DNA of 64,000 nt from Metridium senile. Taxonomy: Eukaryota; Cnidaria; Anthozoa; Actiniaria; Metridiidae. Below the pieces are notes generated by a model, which did not search any database, was not told where the DNA came from, and saw nothing but the letters and a program-made list of their open reading frames with translations. The DNA lies in contig OX459102.1 in the NCBI GenBank assembly GCA_949775045.1, positions 5,762,185 through 5,826,184 on the forward strand. Direction: 5' to 3'. Both the position numbers and the translations under genes were made by a program. This document shows, in pieces, positions 1 to 12,500 of this stretch; the stretch's first letter is position 1; every line of letters starts with the position of its first letter.

Positions 1-570
1 TCAGCCATAGTGTAAAGAAACTATCACACGAACTATCGTTTGCGACGAAGAGGGATTGTTATTCGAAGTTCTACTGAATTCAGTCTTTAAATAGGTTGAG
101 ACAACACAAGGAATTGAACACGTAAGTGTAAGCGATATAGTCAGGTCAGTAGGTGAACGTCTACCAATTTATAATATGATCACAAAAGACGTTATTTATC
201 AATACGATGATAGAGTCATTCTTACATGTATGTTCATGTTACAAAATAACATTGTTAATTCCTGTTTTTAAATATCAAACACTTTTATATTGTATTTCAA
301 AGTGTAATCACTTTTAACGTTATGAATAAAGGTATATAACAATGGTCGATTTGCAAGAATTTGAGAATTTGTGAATTATGATTACTCTGGCTATAAGCCC
401 TTGGTCAAGATAAGTACTATTTTGATATCTATTTTAAATCAATGCCAGGTTAAGGGTTCAATTGAACAAACAACGTTTAATCACTCTCGGTAACACGCCG
501 TCTTGACTAACCCAAAGACATTTAGATAGCAAGTTTTCTCCAAATTTACAAGTTTTTTTCTTTCATTGAC
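1..570. other. Non-coding stretch, nothing recognised
   Basis: AT-rich sequence without a credible reading frame, repeat or RNA structure that I can recognise. It leads directly into the tRNA-Pro-like gene. Confidence 0.5.
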
Positions 571-642
571 GGCTCAGTGGTCTAGTGGTATGATTCTCCC
601 TTTGGGTGCGAGAGGCCACAGGTTCGATTCCCTTCTGAGCCC
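571..642 (+). tRNA. tRNA-Pro (anticodon TGG), imperfect
   Basis: A 72-base cloverleaf-like sequence. The 7-bp acceptor stem GGCTCAG/CTGAGCC is perfect, the D arm has the TGGTCTAGTGGTATGA A-box form typical of eukaryotic tRNA-Pro, and the anticodon loop TTTGGGT centres on TGG. The anticodon stem has one C-C mismatch (CTCCC/GCGAG), and the T stem (ACAGG/CCCTT) has two non-pairing positions although the T loop TTCGATT is normal. The mismatches suggest a decaying copy or tRNA pseudogene. No intron, and CCA is not encoded. Confidence 0.75.
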
Positions 643-784
643 AAAAATCTCTAAAAGTCTCAAATAATTTTGCTAACCAAATATAAGATACATATTTTTA
701 TTATAAGAAAGAGAAATTTAGTGCTTCAACGACTAATTCTTTTAATTATCTTATTGATAGCTATAGGAAGGTTGAGGTCAATTG

Positions 785-804
785 CTGGATTCCTGTCTGA
801 GCCC
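785..804 (+). pseudogene. 3' fragment of tRNA-Pro
   Basis: The short stretch ending TCTGAGCCC resembles the T-loop and 3' acceptor strand of the tRNA-Pro-like gene about 160 bases upstream. No matching 5' half is visible, so it is read as a broken duplicate. Confidence 0.35.
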
Positions 805-1015
805 GAAATTAAAGTGGTTTCGGATGTTTTTCCAAAAATATGATACACTTTTTGGTTTGCCAGAAAAATTTAGTTCTTTCTCGACTAATTGTAGTTATTG
901 GGAAGGGTTAAATGATACCGAGTTCTCTGTCAAAATTGTATTTTTAAAAGTTTTGGAAGTATATGTTTTCCATGTTGTGTTTTCAGAGAGATTTTTCGAA
1001 CTAAAACCCATAGTT

Positions 1016-1101
1016 CCTTCGATAGCTCAATTGGCAGAGCGGGGGACTGTAGAGTGAAAGCTGTTATCCCTAGGTCGCTGGTTCAAATCCGGCTCGAAGG
1101 A
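1016..1101 (+). tRNA. tRNA-Tyr (anticodon GTA) with 13-nt intron
   Basis: Acceptor stem CCTTCGA/TCGAAGG is perfect. The A box is GATAGCTCAATTGGCAGAGC, the anticodon is GTA in CTGTAG, and the B box is GGTTCAAATCC. A 13-base insertion at 1053-1065, one base after the anticodon, is the standard position of nuclear tRNA introns, and eukaryotic tRNA-Tyr(GTA) genes usually carry one. The mature length after splicing is 73 nt. The T stem CGCTG/CGGCT has imperfect outer pairing but all domains are present, so it is probably functional. Confidence 0.9.
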
Positions 1102-1146
1102 TATTTTAAATTTTTCTTTTAATAGTTTAAAAAAAAACTGTGCATG

Positions 1147-1180
1147 TAGCCCTAGGTCGCTGCTTCAAATCGGTATCCGG
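1147..1180 (+). pseudogene. 3' fragment of tRNA-Tyr
   Basis: CCCTAGGTCGCTGCTTCAAA and the following bases repeat the variable-loop and T-arm part of the tRNA-Tyr 45 bases upstream with a few changes, but lack the 5' half and an acceptor stem. Likely a partial local duplication. Confidence 0.6.
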
Positions 1181-2749
1181 ATACATTTTGAAAAAATAAT
1201 TATAGGAGGGTATACACTTGGCTAACTCGAAATGTTGATCAACCAACCAAAACATAAATAACCATCACCTTAAGTAGACAACGGCTATCACAATCAGCAT
1301 TATCAATACAATTGATGCCATTTGAATCATTATCATCATCATCAGAAATATATCATGACCATTATATCATGATAAACAAACACATGATCATCACCACCAT
1401 CATTATCATCAGCCTTTCTTCGCCATTATTATCATAATAAACATTATGCTAAAGCGTTTGAGAGTTGTTACATAGAATTCAGCATGGAGAAGATAGCTAG
1501 TAAAATAGTGACACTGTCCCATGTAACGAACCCAAGTTCCCACCCCATGACGCATCTTTATTCTGCCGTTGGCAAGTTATCCTTTTTACAGTTAAAGTGC
1601 ACCTGACGCCTTTCATGATATTTTGCAAATCTGTTGTACTTGAGGTGTATAATAAGTGTACTTAATATTTCTTGATGTCGACCTCTCCTTTTTGAGATCG
1701 TCATCCCAGGAACTTGTCAAAGTTTTGTTTCAAAGCTGACAGCAAGCTTGTTTTTGTAAAGTAGTAAATATGTTAATGGTAGTGTGAATATTAGTAATAC
1801 AGATATTGAGCTTTACAAAATTGCTATAATTATTTCCAGATAACTTTTGTATATTTAATGAGGCCTGGGATGACGTCACTTCATTTTCATTTTCAGATTT
1901 CAAATGTTTATATCTCAGAAAGGACACTTATTATACACCTCATGTACAACAGATTCGCAAAATATCATGAAAGGCGTTCTTGTCGATCAACCTCAGCCTG
2001 GATAGCGTATAATATATTTTTGACTACAGCACGTGGTAATATAAGGAATGTACACATTATCAAACAATTGAAACACTTATAAATTCCAAGGACCAAAGTC
2101 AAATTCTAAATAATATATTAAATGCTATCGAGGCTTAAGTCGATGGAAGAGAACTGTGAAATGGTCTATTTACAAACATGCAATGCGGTCATTCCATGAC
2201 GTTCACTCGATCCACACACATTTACTACCACTGCACACTTGAATTTGCAACCTTAAATGAGCCAATCCAAGGGGGGTGCATGCTCCCATGATGCTTTGAT
2301 CGTTTTCCATATTCTCCCTTGTTCCCCATAACTGTCTCCCAAAAATGTTTAACCTTATGTTCCCAGGATCCCCAAAAACTATTGTTTTATCATATTTTGC
2401 TCCCTTAGTTGTTCCCTACAAATAAATGCCCGTGCTCCCTTGATCTCTAAAACCCCTGGTTCATAAATTGCTATCTGGGCAATTCTATAAGTAGATCAAA
2501 TACCTTAACTCAACAAATATATTTTGTTTATATTTTAATTCAAATTGTTCTATCTACATCGTTGTTTGCGTATTGGGTGTTGAGGGTGTAAGTGAATACA
2601 TCGATTGGGTATAATTTACAATCCAATGAAATTAAATATAACTTCTATAGCAGCTTCTAAATAATGTTTCGGGTGTCGAAATATACAACAGAATTATGAT
2701 AAATCAGCTTGGCAAGAACTTTCGTCCAATTTTGGTTTACAGAGTATAC
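1181..2749. other. Non-coding stretch with short ATC-rich patch
   Basis: No supported gene. A degenerate CATCAT/ATTATC simple-sequence patch lies around 1320-1440. The two small frames near 1730-2082 overlap on opposite strands, have no homology that I recognise and show no splice context. Confidence 0.5.
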
Positions 2750-2898
2750 CTATAGGTGAGCGTAGTGTTGGTATTGTGATGCTAATTTGCCAACCATTTT
2801 GAAAATATAGATTTTTTAATGTTCTTATTGTTCTTATAACAATGGTTGGTTGGCAAACGCATAACTAAATACGTAAATTACTGTACGTCCACCTATTG
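2750..2898 (+). mobile_element. MITE, family with copy at 36.07 kb
   Basis: About 149 bases bounded by short imperfect inverted ends (CTATAGGTG and CACCTATTG). The internal part GATGCTAATTTGCCAACCAT recurs in inverse orientation at 36069-36213, so this is a dispersed element rather than unique DNA. No coding capacity. Confidence 0.6.
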
Positions 2899-3824
2899 AA
2901 GAGATTGACCAGGGTAAAAAGTTATCAGAATGCAGCTACTTCAAAACTAATTGTCGCAACCGAAGCTAAAGACAAAACTCTTAAGGTTGTCGGTATTTTG
3001 TCGAACACTTTGAGTAATCCAGCACCAAATCGAAACATCGCTTAGGATTGGTTTAAAACAAAACAGAGTATTTCAAAATAATTAAACTGCCCTACACCTA
3101 AACAAACAAAATCGGCACTGTATAAGATATCTTTTGATGCTGAATTCTGTCTTTATTTATAGTAGTTGATGACAAATTGGTAAAATTTGGATAAAAATTA
3201 TAAGCTTTAAAAGTGTTAAAAATATTTAAACATTAAAAGTTCACATTTTTGTCTTCAAATTAAAAGTCGATTCAACTCAATCAAAGTCAATCCTTAATTC
3301 AGGGACAAACAATTGTAAACTTATAATTCAACCTGACCGTAACTTTTTAAAACCTTTCATTAAAATATATTTACTATTATTAATATCATTATTATTATTG
3401 TATAAAATCCATTTGTTGGCGATATGCATGAATGTGTGCCTTTATCAAACTATACTAAATACATCATTTATAGAAATACTTTATAAATTTGATATCTTAG
3501 AAGTATCAAGAATATTCTAGGCCCTTTTTATCTCATGACTCCTTTCTTAGCCAGATTAATTAATACAGTTTTTCAGATAAGTGATAACGTTTTGTTCACA
3601 TAAAAAAGTACATACTACTAAATAAATTGGAAAGGCGAGTGCGTGTGCTGTGTGCAGTTATAAAGCACGCACTGATACACTACTTTGCTAATGTGGATTT
3701 AATCTCGTTCCAGTTTACTCAGGGGGTAAATTTGTTGAATTAATGAGACAAAATGTGGCCGTGCAACACCATTTCGCCTCCTGAGTAAACTTGAGCTAGA
3801 TAAAATTAAACGTGTATTATTAGC

Positions 3825-4790
3825 AAAGTGGTGAACAATTTCATTGCACTTTTCATTGCACTGAAGACCCTCCTTAAACAGAATCTGTTGTCCCTTTCAT
3901 CTTTTTCCAGGTATGAGCCTTTAGAACACTTCACGAGCATTTCCATATACATATATGGCTGAGTCTATGTGGTGAACATTTTCATTGCACTTAGACCCTC
4001 CATAAAACAAACCAACAGAATCCGTTGTCCCTTTCATCTTTTTCCAATCATCGTGCCTTTAGAACACTTGACGAGCATTTCCATATACATATATGGCTGA
4101 GTCTACATGCTGAACATTTTCATTGCACTTAGACCCTCCATAAAACAAACTAACAGAATCCGTTGTCCCTTTCATCTTTTTCCAGGCATCGTGCCTTTAG
4201 AACACTTGACGAGCATTTCCATATATGGCTGAGTCTACATGCTGAACATTTTCATTGCACTTAGACCCTTCATAAAACAAACTAACAGAATCCGTTGTCC
4301 CTTTCTTTTTCCAGGCATCATGCCTTTAGAACACTTGACGAGCATTTCCATATATGGCTGAGTCTACATGCTGAACATTTTCATTGCACTGAAGACCCTC
4401 CAAAACACCGGCCCACATTATCCATTCGTCCTTCATGGGAAATACATACGAACATTATCCGAGATTCATCCGAATACCGTCCGAGCCCTTCACGAGCATT
4501 TCTGAATATAGCTGAGCCTACAGTACATGGTGAATGTTTCCATCGCTTTGTAGAATCTCCCGAATACTTCCCGAGCACTAGTACATCACAGCATTTCACG
4601 AATATGGCCAAGTCTAAGTGGTGAACATTTTCATCGCACTGAGACTCCCATAAATCCAAATGACAGTATCCTTTCCACAATTTCCGAGGATTGTCCGAGT
4701 ATTCTACGAACAGTGGCACCAATGTCGGCATTAACGCAAGCATTTCCCAAGATATAGCTGAGTCTTAATAGTGAACGTGTTCATCGTAAT
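3825..4790 (+). repeat. Decayed tandem array, ~130-bp unit, about 7 copies
   Basis: The phrase GGCTGAGTCTA followed by GTGAACATTTTCATTGCACT recurs near 3957, 4095, 4227, 4356, 4511, 4606 and 4755. Spacing is about 129-138 bp in the better-kept first units, and later units are more diverged. Each unit also holds GACGAGCATTTCC. The overlapping open frames on both strands (4295-4624 plus, 4381-4743 minus) are by-products of the repeat. Confidence 0.85.
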
Positions 4791-5177
4791 CAAGACTCTC
4801 CATCAAACCATCAACTATTCTTTATATCGCATGTAAAGGCTCTTAAACATATTATTCTTTGTGATATTTCGTCCATAACATGATACAATATAATCCCTTG
4901 CAATTAGTAGTAAGATCTAACTGATCAGATTTAGACAATTTATCCAGAACAATCCTATCAATGATGTAATTATAAGAATCGAGTAAAACGACGTACGTCA
5001 ATATACGAATGGATAGTTCGTAGTCATCCAGTTGTGTTCATTATTTGTAAATATTGTCAGTGTTTTTAAAACATATTTGCAGGAAGGGATGTGTTCTTCC
5101 CGAAGGACTCGACTCGGTTAGGCGTTGTTTTTTTTTACAAACAATCCGGCTTTGCGTTGAACAGAACGGTATAGTTA

Positions 5178-5446
5178 GCATAAATCACTTTGGTAATTAA
5201 TCCTTGCTCCTAGAGGATGCATGGTTACAATTAACGCCACAAGGAAACGATGTTGTTTCCTCTGGCATAAATCACTTTGGTAATTAATCCTTGCTCCTAG
5301 AGGATGCATGGTTTCAATTAACACCACAAGGAAACGATGTTGTTTCCTCTGGCATAAATCACTTTGGTAATTAATCCTTGCTCCTAGAGAATGCATGGTT
5401 TCGATTGACACCAGAATTTTCAGGAGGTACGATGTTGGTTCCTCTA
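5178..5446. repeat. 87-bp tandem repeat, 3 copies
   Basis: Units begin at GCATAAATCACTTTGG at 5178, 5265 and 5352. The first two are nearly identical and the third degenerates after about 60 bases. The array lies about 90 bp beyond the stop codon of the minus-strand CM1 gene, so it may be inside or next to its 3' UTR. The 78-residue minus-strand frame across it is itself a repeat and is not considered coding. Confidence 0.9.
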
Positions 5447-5533
5447 ATGAAGTACAGCAGTATAATTTTCAGTCTCTATTCTGGTCGTATAATAAAACCA
5501 TGTCTTTACCATTAACGAATATCCTCTGTATAG

Positions 5534-6292
5534 CTAAATCCGCCTTTCATACATGTCCGTCTCAACCGTCTTTGAATTTGAACTGCCGCAGCACAAAAAC
5601 CTCTTAAAGATCGACTGTTTCTTCTTCTTCTTCATATTCTTCTGTGTCTGATCGACCTCTGGCATTTCATCTAGAGCTTTATTGCGTTGTTTATCTTTCT
5701 TCGATTTTAATGTTCTTCTTCTTCTCGCTTCGCCTAAGATTTCTGCCTTTCTAGATATAGTTTCATGACTGAGAAGATCCACGCCTTCAGGTGCTTGTTT
5801 GTCGGATTGTTTTCCCGCGTCAGTGCGGTCCGTGGAGGTATGACTTCGCGACGAGCTACGCACTTCGGTATTTTTCACAAGATCACGAGAAGAATTCCGC
5901 ATCGGAGCTCCCTGAGTAGACGAATTCCGCATCGGAACTCCCTCACGAGACGAATTCCTTACCGGGACTCCCTTATTAAAGCCAATATCTACACCTCTTT
6001 CTTCATAGTAACCCGGTCGTTCTGTTTGTGTTGACACATCGCAGGGTTGTCCTTGAGAGAGGTCTAAGGTCGATCGTGTTTCTACAAGGTATTTGATTTC
6101 TTCATCTTGTTCTCGTACAGTTTCCTCATAGCGTCGTAGTTTTGTTATAAGTGCCCGTTCACGTCTTCGAGCGTTGTTTAGGGATATTTCGTAGTCTTTC
6201 TCTCGTTCTAGAGCATCGCTTAGTTCGTCTAGTGACTCAGATAGGTCAGTTTCTAGTACGACAACCTTCTGTTGGAACTCCTCGTTTAATCG
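5534..6292 (-). CDS. CM1 protein, last coding exon (coiled coil and tail)
   Basis: Starts after the acceptor CTTTTACAG at codon phase 0 and ends at a TAA. It encodes residues 187-438: a charged coiled coil beginning RLNEEFQQKV, a DVSTQTE segment, three PxRNSS repeats, a Lys/Arg-rich stretch and the di-cysteine C-terminus. No CAAX box is present. Confidence 0.88.
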   Translation of the reverse strand, partial: RLNEEFQQKVVVLETDLSESLDELSDALEREKDYEISLNNARRRERALITKLRRYEETVREQDEEIKYLVETRSTLDLSQGQPCDVSTQTERPGYYEERGVDIGFNKGVPVRNSSREGVPMRNSSTQGAPMRNSSRDLVKNTEVRSSSRSHTSTDRTDAGKQSDKQAPEGVDLLSHETISRKAEILGEARRRRTLKSKKDKQRNKALDEMPEVDQTQKNMKKKKKQSIFKRFLCCGSSNSKTVETDMYERRI

Positions 6293-6488
6293 CTGTAAAA
6301 GAAAGAACACACAAATTGTAAATTCGTTTGGCCTGAAAAGCCGTATGGAGAGTCCATTAAAATGTATCTATGTATATATGTATAACTTAGGACTAGCTCT
6401 ATCAGAAACAATAAAAGTATTCAAATGTTCAAAGTGGTGTTCATATAACGACGATGATGATGATGATGAAGATGATGATGATGATGAA

Positions 6489-6554
<66 letters not shown>

Positions 6555-9500
6555 AAATAGTTGTGGTGGTGATCATCATCATCATAATGATTATTATCAT
6601 AATGTGGGTTACAGTGATAATTGTAAATATGGTACATGGCAGCAATGGATGTTTATGAGGACGATGAAGACGTTCATGATTATGATATCCACCGATGCCG
6701 ATAAGGATGATTATCACAGTGACATGCATGATGTATGAAAATATTGATGTACATACAGTACATGACGACGATGATGACGACAACGACGATGATGATCATC
6801 GATGGTGGTGGTGATAACGATGATGATGATTATTATTATGATATATTCATGATGATGATGATTACTATATTCATGAACGAAGATGATGATTATGTACAGA
6901 TGATAATGATGAAGATGAAGATGACAATGATGATGGTGATGGTGATAATGATTATGATGATGATGATGGTGGTTGTGGTGGTGGTGATCATATATAGTGT
7001 TGGTGATGATGATGGTATCAATAAAGATGATGATATAGTGATAATGATGAAGAAGATTGTGATGAAAAATGATGATAATGAAAATAATGATAATGGTGAC
7101 GGTGACGGTGTAATTTATAACGATGATGATGATTATGGTTGTGGTTGTGGTGGTGATGAAGCTGGCGATGATGAGGATGAGAATATGAATATAGATGGTG
7201 ATGATTATATCGAGAATGATTAAATTGGACAACAAAAGCTTACCTCTCGCTCCTTCTGCTCCATGTAAAGACGAAGTTTCAAATCAAAGTTTTCTTTCTT
7301 GATTTCTTGAATCATCTACAAAATACCAAATAGCTATATTAGAAAACAGATATCTTTCATACAAATGTATTACTATGCTTATATAACTCATTAATATTTC
7401 ATAAGAAATTGCAAAACGACACCATAGCCGTAAAGAAAATTGTATATTAGATACAAAATCATCCTGATTTGCAGTTTTACAGTGCGAATCAAAAAATCGT
7501 GGGCACTCAAAAATATTTTAGAAATCGTTTATTGTTCGTTAAACAACTCAAAACAATTATATCACAGCAAGAGGTTTGACTGATGTGTAGTATGAGAAAC
7601 CTTTTGTATAGTTAGAGTTCTTTGTGAGTTGTTCAACGAACAATAAACCATTTCTAAAATATTTCTGGGTGCCCACGGTTTTTCGATCCGCACTATAACT
7701 TGAATTTTTAGTTTTATCTTGACATTTTTAGTAAAATATGAAAGAACTAACGTTGAAGTTTCATAAGCACTATACAATATTCGCGAGTCCGATCAATATG
7801 AGATATATCTTATACAGATCGGCCGCTCATGTGTCTATTACTAACCGTTTCTTGGTCCTTGAACGAACGTGCATTATTGGGTGGGCCTGAAATGAATAAT
7901 GTTATATGTATAAACTAATAAGGGTGGTAATATTGGGGGGTTGGGGGGGGGGGGGGGGGGGGGACAACTGGGCAACTTAATTTGATTTATAATACATACG
8001 TATACAGTCCTGTACACTTAACTTTTGTAATTTAGGGGCTGTTTATATGAAATCGAGTTGTCCATGCTAGCTGGGGTAACTCTTTTGTTTTGTATTCCAC
8101 GGGGGACTCAAAACAATAGAGTTATCCCGGCTAGCAGGGACAACTCGCCTTCATATAAACAGCCCCTAAGTGGGAAAGAAATTAATTAAAAGACAAAAGA
8201 AGATCACTCAAGCTGAACTCTTTCTTTTCTTATTCCTTTGTTATTAGATTACTAAATGTTCTTTTGAATGTGACAACATTCTTGCAATTAGGTGTAGGTA
8301 ATAGAATGAAATGTGTAACACCGTAAAAAATGTGAACTAAACTTTACTGACGTTTCGAGCTTTAACCCTTCGTTGCAGAAAAATAAAAATCTTTTTTTAC
8401 TCCGACGGATGGCTAAATCCTTAAAAGCCAGTAAAGTTAAGTTAACACATTTCATTATATATTACCTATCGTTTATATCAAACAATGACGCACCCTATAC
8501 TAGTTTACTCGCTAGTTTATATTTCAATTTTTTACGGTGTTACAAATTTGATTATATTACCTATCGTTTATATCAAACACCTACGCAGCCTATACTAGTT
8601 TACTCGCTAGTTTCCATTTTGATTTATAACACATTATCATAACTCCTAGCACAAGCTACTTGACATGCGTAAAGTTTTAGTATGTCACAGCGTTCAATAA
8701 TGCTTTAATGTAAAAGGTTTCTTACTGGATAGAGCCGCAAGGTTTTCCATACTGCTGCGATGCATGGCTGAATCTGGTTGTTCTAAGTCAGACTGTCTCT
8801 CGTCCTCTGGTCTGAAATACAAAACAATGAGTCCTTATCATCATCATTATCAATGTCATAATAATAATAAATAATAATAACTTTTTTAACGTCTCAATCT
8901 TCTAGCTGGACGCAGTGCGCCCTACTAATCGGGGAGACTCACTCACACTCACTACATCTACGTTTAATATTTTGCACACAACTCGGCTCACATGTTCATT
9001 TTTGTTACATTTTGTTCATTTTTGCATTTTTGCATCTTCACCACCACTATCATCATGATCATCATCCGCCAAGCCAATCAGGAGACGAGATGATCCTCAA
9101 AGTAATACGAAGACAGGTATAACAAATTTACTCTCATTCCAGTCTACCCATAGCCTGATGAAGACTAGCAGTAGCAGTCGAAACGTCGCGGTCCAAACCC
9201 TCAATATTCGTCAGACAAAGGAATAACATTTTTCTTATGATAATCATCATTGCCATCATCAACATTGGTATCATCACAATAATCACCTTCAATGTTATCA
9301 CCACTACCACTATAATATCATCACCATCATTATCTTGACTACCATTATCAACAAAGATCATTCCTTTCAAATAATTTACACAAAGAAATAATGATAAAAA
9401 ATAACACCATTCCTTTTAGATAAGTTACATAAAGAAATGTCTGTTTCTCGTTGTTTTCTTTTACTCATGGTTATTATTCTCTCTCATCGTTATCAAATGT

Positions 9501-12500
9501 TATTTAAATAATTATGATGATGATGATCAGCTGATCATATGCTGGTTTGGCGCTCAGTCGGGTAATGCATTGAAATGATCAGCTGACTTGTTTTCTAAAG
9601 AATTCGAACTAGCTAGTACAAAAATATGAGTGTTTTCAAGCGCTTGTATTACAATTAATTATGTTGATAACGAGTCTAATTTCAGTACATTACCAGCACA
9701 AAACCAGTATTCATTTCGGACATAGCTTGATGCCTAAGCTGTGAAAACGATTCTTGAAATAAGTGTATCACCATATTCACAATCACTATCATTTTCTTCG
9801 TCAGCTTATATTTATCGAAGATCGTTCGTTTCTAATATTCTACATAAAGGAAAGGCTACCTCCCGTTCTTATGTTCGATTTTCATAAGCAGGAAACGAAA
9901 TATTATACGTATTGATTTGCAAAGCAAACAGTTCGAAAAAGAATAAAGCCAAAGTAAATATAAACCTCCAATTAGTGCGTTAACTCACACCTTAAACGGG
10001 AAATGATTTGAAATCTCACACAAAAACAAGTGCTCTCCTCTCTGTGTCACACTCACTGCGTTGGTAAGGCTAAAGGGAGAATAAAGAAATAAGAAAAATC
10101 TTGCAGACAGCTTATGCAAGTGTCCTTCTAATTGGGGAGACTCAGACCTACATTGTACACTTAGTCACGCCTATATTAAATATTTTAGTGCACACCTATG
10201 CTCGTCATGTTAGTAATTATTGCTGAGGAAAAAATAAATGAGACTTAAAACCCCCGTGACAAGAGAAATAACAACACATTTTATAAAGAAAAGAAAATTG
10301 AGTGACATTATAAGTTTGTTATCGACCATAGAAGCTCCTATACAATCTAGACAGACATATTTTATTGGCTTAATGAAAAATCTTGTCAAATGAAGTTGAT
10401 TTTTGAGTGGGTCTGATGACTCACGATACATTCATGCAAGGCGAAAAATTGCCCGCCAATTAAAACAGTCATCGATTCTATCAGCATTTGTCAGCGTTGT
10501 ATCTTGGCAATAACAAGCAGGTACAAGAAAGCGGCATATTTACGATATTACTCAGCTCGTGACAGTTAGCAGGTATATTTATTATACCTGCTACATTAAG
10601 ATGTTTCGAATACAGCAAATTGTAGTAAAGTTGTTAACAAAACAAAAAGGAATTCAATGTTCAATAACATGGCAATGTTCTGTAAAATATCTTGTTATAA
10701 TAAAACGTATTAAAAAAGTTATTATTGTTAGTACGATTCATTATGAATTAAAGATGTTTCGAATATAAGACATATTGTAGTAAAGCTGTTAGAAAAACAA
10801 CGAAGAATTCAATGTTCAATAACATGGCAATGTTCTGTAAAATATATTGTTGTAATAAAACGTATTAAAAAAGTTATTATTGTTAGTACAATTCATTATG
10901 AATTAAAAATGTTTCGAATACAAGACACTGTAGTAAAGCTGTAAGAAAAACGAAAAGAAATTCAATGTTCAATTGCAATGTTCTGTAAAATATATTGTTA
11001 TAATAAAACGTATTAAAAAAGAGAATTCTTACTTCTTACGCAAAAACGAATTATTAGCATAAAAGTTCGATAAAGCATGTTTGCAACATTCATCTTGTAC
11101 GATAGTTTATTTTCGAAAAAGTTGTCCAAAGTGATTGATTTAGTGATACAACTTCAACAATTATTCATCTTTTATAATTATGTTTTTCTTTTTTGTTATT
11201 TGACATTTTGTTTTGAGAATTTAAAGCTAAAAATTATATTTATAAACAGCAAAAATAATTGTTACAAATAGCAGCTTCGAAAAAAAAAATACTTCCGCCA
11301 GGGATATCGAGGTTACACGGAAATTCCAAGCACTTTAAAGGAAAAAGTCGAAAAATACACATGCATTTTTTAGGATATTTTTTAGCTCTAATTAAATCAA
11401 CTTTTAAAATGAAATTTGAATGCAAAACACAGAATCATGATCACTTTTTGAAAGCATTATATTAAACTTTTCAATTTCTACAAAAATATAAACCTATAGA
11501 TAGTTTCTCGAAAAAATGTTGAATATTATTTCTCTTCGGAATGATAACAAACGTCAAAATTTTATAATAACAAAGTTGAAATTTTGAATATTTTTTTAGT
11601 TGATAGTTCGTCAAAACAAACACAAACAATTCAAGCTTTTCTTTGCCTTTTTGAACTTTTAAACAAAACAGCTAGAATTATCGCTGCTTAGTTATAATTA
11701 TTGGAAGTTTGTTTTCTAGCGCATATAATTGTAGTGTAAATTTTCTTACAGCAATTAAGGACAATGCTGGCTCTAGTTCGAGAGTACAAAAGCTTCAACA
11801 CACCCACTCAAATAGCTAATTACCATAATAGTACGACGAGTTCTTTGTCTAGAACAATAACATTTCCTTTATACATTAAAATATCTCTGAAATAAGCTAA
11901 ATAACTCACCTTTCGAAAATGTCAGACTTTGTCCGTCTTACTATACGACTTCGAACATTATTTGCTACCTCAAAATCGTCTCTGTTGATTAAAATAATAA
12001 GAGTTGAATTCAGCATGCTATGAATCAATTTCGCGCGTTTGAATTCACTTACAAAACAAAATGACACAAACTACTTGAATTAAAAATCAAATTTACTAAT
12101 ACAATAGTAAAAATTTTAACTTCTAGTGCAGTACAATGGGATATTTTGTCTCTACTCTTTATATCTGTGGTTTATTTACATTCATACTAACCTATCTATA
12201 CGGTCTATTCTTCCAACACTTTGAGGTCTCTGCTGAGAGCGACGATACTCGACCCTAAACAAAAGATATTTATCTTAGAATAAAATAAACTTAAACTCTA
12301 CAAATACAAACTTTAATATTATACAGTATTATGAGTTTTTAGGTTGTCTTTTCGTGGCATAATTGTCACATTATAAGATACTTGGCACTTAATCTCTTCG
12401 ACACCAGCCATTGTGTTTTTGACATAAAATATCTTGTACTAACACGACGGAGCAAGCGCCTTTATAATTCTACAATAAACAATTTCATAATACGGTCCTT

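Noticed and set aside
4295..4743. Overlapping 109-aa plus and 120-aa minus frames
   Set aside because: Both run across the ~130-bp tandem array; no homology recognised and repeat-driven.
5175..5411. Minus-strand frame with three IETMHPLGARINYQSDLCQR-like repeats
   Set aside because: Exact consequence of the 87-bp x3 tandem repeat (87 is divisible by three). No domain or splice context.
3825..5446. CRISPR-like arrangement of repeats
   Set aside because: The repeats are contiguous tandem units without spacers, and the genome is eukaryotic.
6345..7235. Poly-Asp, poly-Met, poly-Ser and poly-His frames on both strands
   Set aside because: Translations of the (GAT)n tract inside a CM1 gene intron; open on both strands at once and without other protein character.
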